From the NCBI GenBank assembly GCA_052145775.1, contig JBKQNY010000082.1:1-7538 (forward strand): a DNA stretch of 7,538 bases, given 5' to 3'. Below, piece by piece: positions 4,587 to 7,538 of this stretch. The notes under the pieces are model-generated. The model had not been told where the DNA came from, did not search any database, and saw nothing but the letters and a program-made list of their open reading frames with translations. This DNA comes from CAVYPR01 sp052145775. GTDB lineage: Bacteria; Actinomycetota; Acidimicrobiia; Acidimicrobiales; RAAP-2. Both the position numbers and the translations under genes were made by a program. Every line of letters begins with the position of its first letter. The stretch's first letter is position 1.

Positions 4587-6536
4587 ATGACGACGACCAC
4601 CCCAGCAGTGCTGGAGCACGGCGAGCGGCCGGCCGGCGGCCTCATACGGCACTGCAACATCGTCACCGCCATCGTCGGCGGAGTGGTCGTCGCCGCCCTC
4701 GCCGGCGTGCTCACCCATTTGCTGGCCGACTCTTCGGGGCCTTACTTCACCGATCGAGTGGGGGCGGTCACCTTCTTCGGCTGGGACCTGGGCTTCCTGA
4801 TCGGGATCGGCGCTTTCAATGCCCCCGTCGGTTGGTTCCTCGGTCGGGACCTCACCGACGACGACCAGCTCTACATGGCCGGCAAAGACCAGGGGCGCAG
4901 CCGTTACTGGAAGTTCTGCACCGACCACAAGGTTGTCGGCGTCCAGTACCTCATTATGGCCATGATCATCCTGTTCGCCGGTGGGGTGCTGGCCATGCTC
5001 ATCCGAACCGAACTGATGCGCCCGGGCCAGCACTTCGTAAATCAGCAGACCTACAACACGCTGATCGGGATGCACGGGATCCTGATGATCGTCGGACTGA
5101 TCATCCTGGTCACCGGACCGTTCGGCAACTTCGTCATGCCGATCATGATCGGGGCCCGGGACATGGCGTTTCCCCGGCTGAACGCCCTCAGCCTGTGGCT
5201 CCTGGTGGCGGCGGTCGGACCGCTCCTCTCGGTCTTCGCCATCGGCGGCATCAGCGACGGGTGGTCCACCTACGCGCCGCTAGCCGTGCAGGACCACTTA
5301 GGGATGGACGCCTTCGCCATCGGGGTGATCACCTTCGTGTTCTCGACCACCATCGCGGGCGTGAACATCGTGACGACGTTCGTCACGATGCGGACCAAGG
5401 GCATGAAGCTCGGGCGGGTCCCGATCTTCACCTGGGGCGTCACCATCTCGAGCGCGCTTGCCCTCTATGCCATGCCCTTCTTCGCCGTGGCTCTCGCGCT
5501 CTTGCTCGCCGACCGAATGCTCGGGACCTCCTTCTACCTCGCCTTCGGCGGCGGCAGCGGCTGGCTGTGGGAGAACCTCTTCTGGCTGATGGGGCACCCG
5601 GAGGTCTACGTCATCCTGCTGCCGGCGGCGGCGGCGGTTCTCGAGATCGCCACCGTCTTCGCCCGCAAGCCCCTCTTCGGCTACAACGTGGTGGTGGGGG
5701 CCATGGTGGCCATCGCCGCCTTGTCGGTCGTGGTGTGGGCCCACCACATGTTCACCACCGGCTGGGCCCCGGCTCTCAACGGGCCGTTCATGCTGACCAC
5801 GGAGATCATCTCCATACCGACCGGCGTCCTCATCCTGGCCGTTCTGGGCACGGTGTGGCAGGGCAACCTTTGGATGCGGTTGCCGATGTACTACGTGATG
5901 GGGGTGACCTGGAACTTCATCATCGGGGGCATCACCGGCATCTACCTCTCCGACGTGCCGGTGGACAACCAGATGCACGGGTCGATGTTCGTGGTAGCCC
6001 ACTTCCACTACATCCTGGTGGGTGCGGTACTGCTGGGAGGACTGGGGGCGGTCGCCTACTGGTTCCCCAAGATCACCGGCCGCTTTCTCGATGAGAAGTT
6101 GGGGAAGGTGGCCTTCTGGGTCATCTTCCTCGCCATCCAGGTCACCTTCCTGGCGATGTTCGTCACCGGTCTCCAGGGCATGCCGCGACGGGTGGCCAAC
6201 TACGCCAAAACGATCGAGGTGGCGAACTTCACGGCGACGATGGGCGCCTATGTGCTGATGGCCGGGATGCTGCTTGAGCTCTACGTCATCGTCTCGAGCT
6301 GGCGCAGCGGTCGCCCGGCCGGGCGCAACCCCTGGCACGCCAAGTCGCTGGAGTGGCAGGTGGCGACCCCGGTGCCGCTCTACAACTTCGACGTGCTCCC
6401 GGTGGTGACGTCCGATCCCTACGGTTACGGCGAGCCCCCGGCACCGCCAGCCGAGTCCGAGCTCCCACCGCTGCCCGAGGAGGAGCCTGTCCCGGTGGGC
6501 ACGTCCGCCGACACCAGCGGAGGTGAGGGGAGATGA
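4587..6536 (+). CDS. coxA: Heme-copper oxygen reductase subunit I, A-type, K-channel Lys absent
   Basis: A 649-residue catalytic subunit that reduces O2 to water. All metal ligands are visible: His163 and His474 for the low-spin heme, His472 for the high-spin heme, and His337, His386 and His387 for CuB. Tyr341 in 'GHPEVY' is the cross-linking tyrosine. The D channel looks intact (Asn181, Asp192, Asn199, Asn260, Glu339), which places the enzyme in the A1-like group. The heme-propionate Arg pair is 534/535. Unusual points are Leu415 where the K-channel Lys normally follows 'PTG', Leu352 for the K-channel Ser, and Gly465 for the Mg-site Asp. The roughly 107-residue N-terminal region has two hydrophobic segments (23-47, 60-86) before the canonical helix I near 115. 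The C-terminal tail from about 605 is rich in Pro and Glu. ATG 4587 has GAAAGG 9 nt upstream. The stop overlaps the coxC start by 4 nt. Confidence 0.95.
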   Translation: MTTTTPAVLEHGERPAGGLIRHCNIVTAIVGGVVVAALAGVLTHLLADSSGPYFTDRVGAVTFFGWDLGFLIGIGAFNAPVGWFLGRDLTDDDQLYMAGKDQGRSRYWKFCTDHKVVGVQYLIMAMIILFAGGVLAMLIRTELMRPGQHFVNQQTYNTLIGMHGILMIVGLIILVTGPFGNFVMPIMIGARDMAFPRLNALSLWLLVAAVGPLLSVFAIGGISDGWSTYAPLAVQDHLGMDAFAIGVITFVFSTTIAGVNIVTTFVTMRTKGMKLGRVPIFTWGVTISSALALYAMPFFAVALALLLADRMLGTSFYLAFGGGSGWLWENLFWLMGHPEVYVILLPAAAAVLEIATVFARKPLFGYNVVVGAMVAIAALSVVVWAHHMFTTGWAPALNGPFMLTTEIISIPTGVLILAVLGTVWQGNLWMRLPMYYVMGVTWNFIIGGITGIYLSDVPVDNQMHGSMFVVAHFHYILVGAVLLGGLGAVAYWFPKITGRFLDEKLGKVAFWVIFLAIQVTFLAMFVTGLQGMPRRVANYAKTIEVANFTATMGAYVLMAGMLLELYVIVSSWRSGRPAGRNPWHAKSLEWQVATPVPLYNFDVLPVVTSDPYGYGEPPAPPAESELPPLPEEEPVPVGTSADTSGGEGR

Positions 6537-7174
6537 CCGCCACGTCCCACGAGTTCGACGCGACGACCCTCGTGCACGATGCGCCCGAGGTGGTGGCGGG
6601 CCGCCAGCTGACGGGCATATGGCTCTTTATCGCCGGCGACGCCGTCATCGTCGGGGCGATCGTCTTCACGTACCTCTACCTGCGGGGGCTCAACACCTCC
6701 CAGCAGTGGATGCCCAGGGGAGTCCACGGCGCCTCCGACGTCCTGGCCTGGTGCACGGTGCTGGTGGTGGCGGCCAGTGCGCTGTTCGCCTGGGCCGCCG
6801 AGCAGGCGATCCGCCGGAAGTCGAGTGCGCCGGTGGCGCTGGCCGTGGTCGGTTCTGTGCTGGCCCTCGGCGCGGTTGCGCTGGTGGTGGTGGCACTGCG
6901 GGCCATCCCTCAGGCCATGGACCCCACAACCGGCGCCTTGCACATCAACGGCTCTTACGGCTCGGCCCTGCTCGCCATCGACGTGAACAACCTGGTCCAC
7001 CTGCTCCTCGTGGCGCTGCTCGGGATCGGAGTGGCCGTGCGCACGGCTCGCGGGCGCATCTCGTCGAGGGCCCCGACCCAGGCGCGGTTCGTTCGCATCT
7101 ACTGGGTGTGGGTCGTCGTCAGCATCACCGCCTCGGCCGTCGTGACGTCGGTCTTCGTCTCGAGCCCCAAGTAG
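6533..7174 (+). CDS. coxC: Cytochrome c oxidase subunit III-like protein (five helices)
   Basis: A 213-residue membrane protein with five hydrophobic segments at about 27-50, 68-92, 99-123, 144-169 and 188-209, like the short five-helix subunit III of many bacterial oxidases. The first helix, 'GIWLFIAGDAVIVGAIVFTYLYLR', closely follows the family signature and is the strongest evidence. The later region usually written G-S-L-F-F-x-L-T-G-x-H-x-x-H is divergent here: 'YGSALLAIDVNNLVHLLLV' (142-160) keeps the second His (156) but has Asn at the first. Subunit III stabilises subunit I and supports proton uptake at the D channel, which this enzyme retains. ATG 6533 lies in an ATGA overlap with the coxA stop, with GGAGG at 6519-6523, so translation is very likely coupled. 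It is the last gene of the operon and faces the binding-protein gene across 51 nt, where no convincing terminator was found. Confidence 0.85.
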   Translation: MTATSHEFDATTLVHDAPEVVAGRQLTGIWLFIAGDAVIVGAIVFTYLYLRGLNTSQQWMPRGVHGASDVLAWCTVLVVAASALFAWAAEQAIRRKSSAPVALAVVGSVLALGAVALVVVALRAIPQAMDPTTGALHINGSYGSALLAIDVNNLVHLLLVALLGIGVAVRTARGRISSRAPTQARFVRIYWVWVVVSITASAVVTSVFVSSPK

Positions 7175-7225
7175 CGGCTAACGGGCGAGCCGGCCGGCGC
7201 GCTGCCGACACCTCGCAGCGACCCT

Positions 7226-7538
7226 CTACCCCACGGCGGGACCTGGTGCGCCCTCGATAGTGGCCACCGGTGTGGAGTGCTTCGCTGTGCTACCGAAGCA
7301 TAGGAACACCTGCTTCCCCTGTCCGAGGACCGGCTCGAGCTTCGTGCCCTGCACCTGGACGAAGGCGCTGCAGAACGGCGGCGTCGAGTACGTGTGTGTC
7401 CTGGTCCAGTTCATTGGCGTGTTGATCCCGTTGGCGGTGAAGGTTGTCAATTGGTTGGTCGCCTTGACCACGTTGGCCTGCGTCAGGTGGCTCCCGGCGG
7501 CCTTGATCCCGGCCGCCAGCAGCGCCGCCGACTCCCAA
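7226..7538 (-). CDS. Branched-chain-type ABC transporter substrate-binding protein, C-terminal part (5' end outside window)
   Basis: The frame is open to the right edge, so only the last 103 residues are present. They match the end of periplasmic binding proteins of the Peripla_BP_6 type, which capture amino acids or other small solutes outside the cell for an ABC importer. Recognisable parts are 'ALLAAGIKAAGSHLTQANVVKA' (fragment residues 5-26), 'LTTFTANGINTPMNW' (30-44), and 'CSAFVQVQG' and 'QVFLCF' with Cys56 and Cys80, a likely disulfide pair in the actinobacterial members. The ligand cannot be read from this fragment. The gene is convergent with the oxidase operon and shows no functional tie to it. 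The stop is TAG at 7226-7228. Confidence 0.8.
   Translation of the reverse strand, partial: WESAALLAAGIKAAGSHLTQANVVKATNQLTTFTANGINTPMNWTRTHTYSTPPFCSAFVQVQGTKLEPVLGQGKQVFLCFGSTAKHSTPVATIEGAPGPAVG

Noticed and set aside
5298..6338. Long minus-strand open frame opposite coxA
   Set aside because: Its translation is His/Asp/Gly/Arg-rich low-complexity sequence mirroring the codons of a clear oxidase gene. It has no recognisable domain.
7175..7225. Possible terminator after coxC (CGGCT/AGCCG stem and the GCCGGCCGGC palindrome)
   Set aside because: The stem is only 5 bp, the palindrome has no loop, and no T-run follows. Not enough to call a terminator.
7290..7538. Alternative minus-strand frame at the right edge
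   Set aside because: It overlaps the binding-protein fragment in another frame and gives Gly/Arg/Gln-rich sequence without family resemblance.

Overview
The window is about 7.5 kb of GC-rich DNA that looks actinobacterial, possibly class Acidimicrobiia or a relative. This is inferred from the high-GC codon use, a DUF2505-type protein, a DoxX-like protein of actinobacterial type, and a cysteine-containing branched-chain-type solute-binding protein. No rRNA, tRNA, CRISPR array, insertion sequence or phage gene was seen.

Layout. The left flank holds the 3' end of an N-acyl-D-amino-acid deacylase-like amidohydrolase (+, 2-574) followed by a DUF2505 gene (+, 596-1084). A DoxX-like membrane protein faces them (-, 1095-1535). 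A 193-bp divergent spacer separates it from a CtaG-type cytochrome oxidase assembly factor (+, 1729-2589). A small two-helix membrane protein (-, 2607-2978) converges on ctaG. It shares a 110-bp divergent promoter region with the central operon (+, 3089-7174): a membrane-anchored cupredoxin-like protein, cytochrome oxidase subunit II with an intact CuA site, subunit I, and a five-helix subunit III. The 3' end of a periplasmic ABC-transporter binding protein (-, 7226-7538) closes the window.

How the genes work together. The core is a heme-copper oxygen reductase. Electrons enter at CuA in subunit II and pass to the low-spin heme and then the heme-CuB centre in subunit I, where O2 is reduced to water and protons are pumped. 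CtaG is expected to help metallate CuB. The cupredoxin-like protein is 6 nt upstream of coxB and probably translationally coupled to it. It may be an electron donor, a copper-delivery protein or an accessory subunit. No heme A/O synthase, subunit IV or cytochrome c gene lies in the window.

Main points for a second look. Subunit I has all redox-centre ligands and an intact-looking D channel, but the K-channel lysine and serine are both leucine, the non-redox Mg-site Asp is Gly, and two extra hydrophobic segments precede the canonical helix I. The cupredoxin has a CuA-like C-x3-C but lacks the second histidine. Two possible operator elements lie upstream of ctaG and upstream of the oxidase operon.
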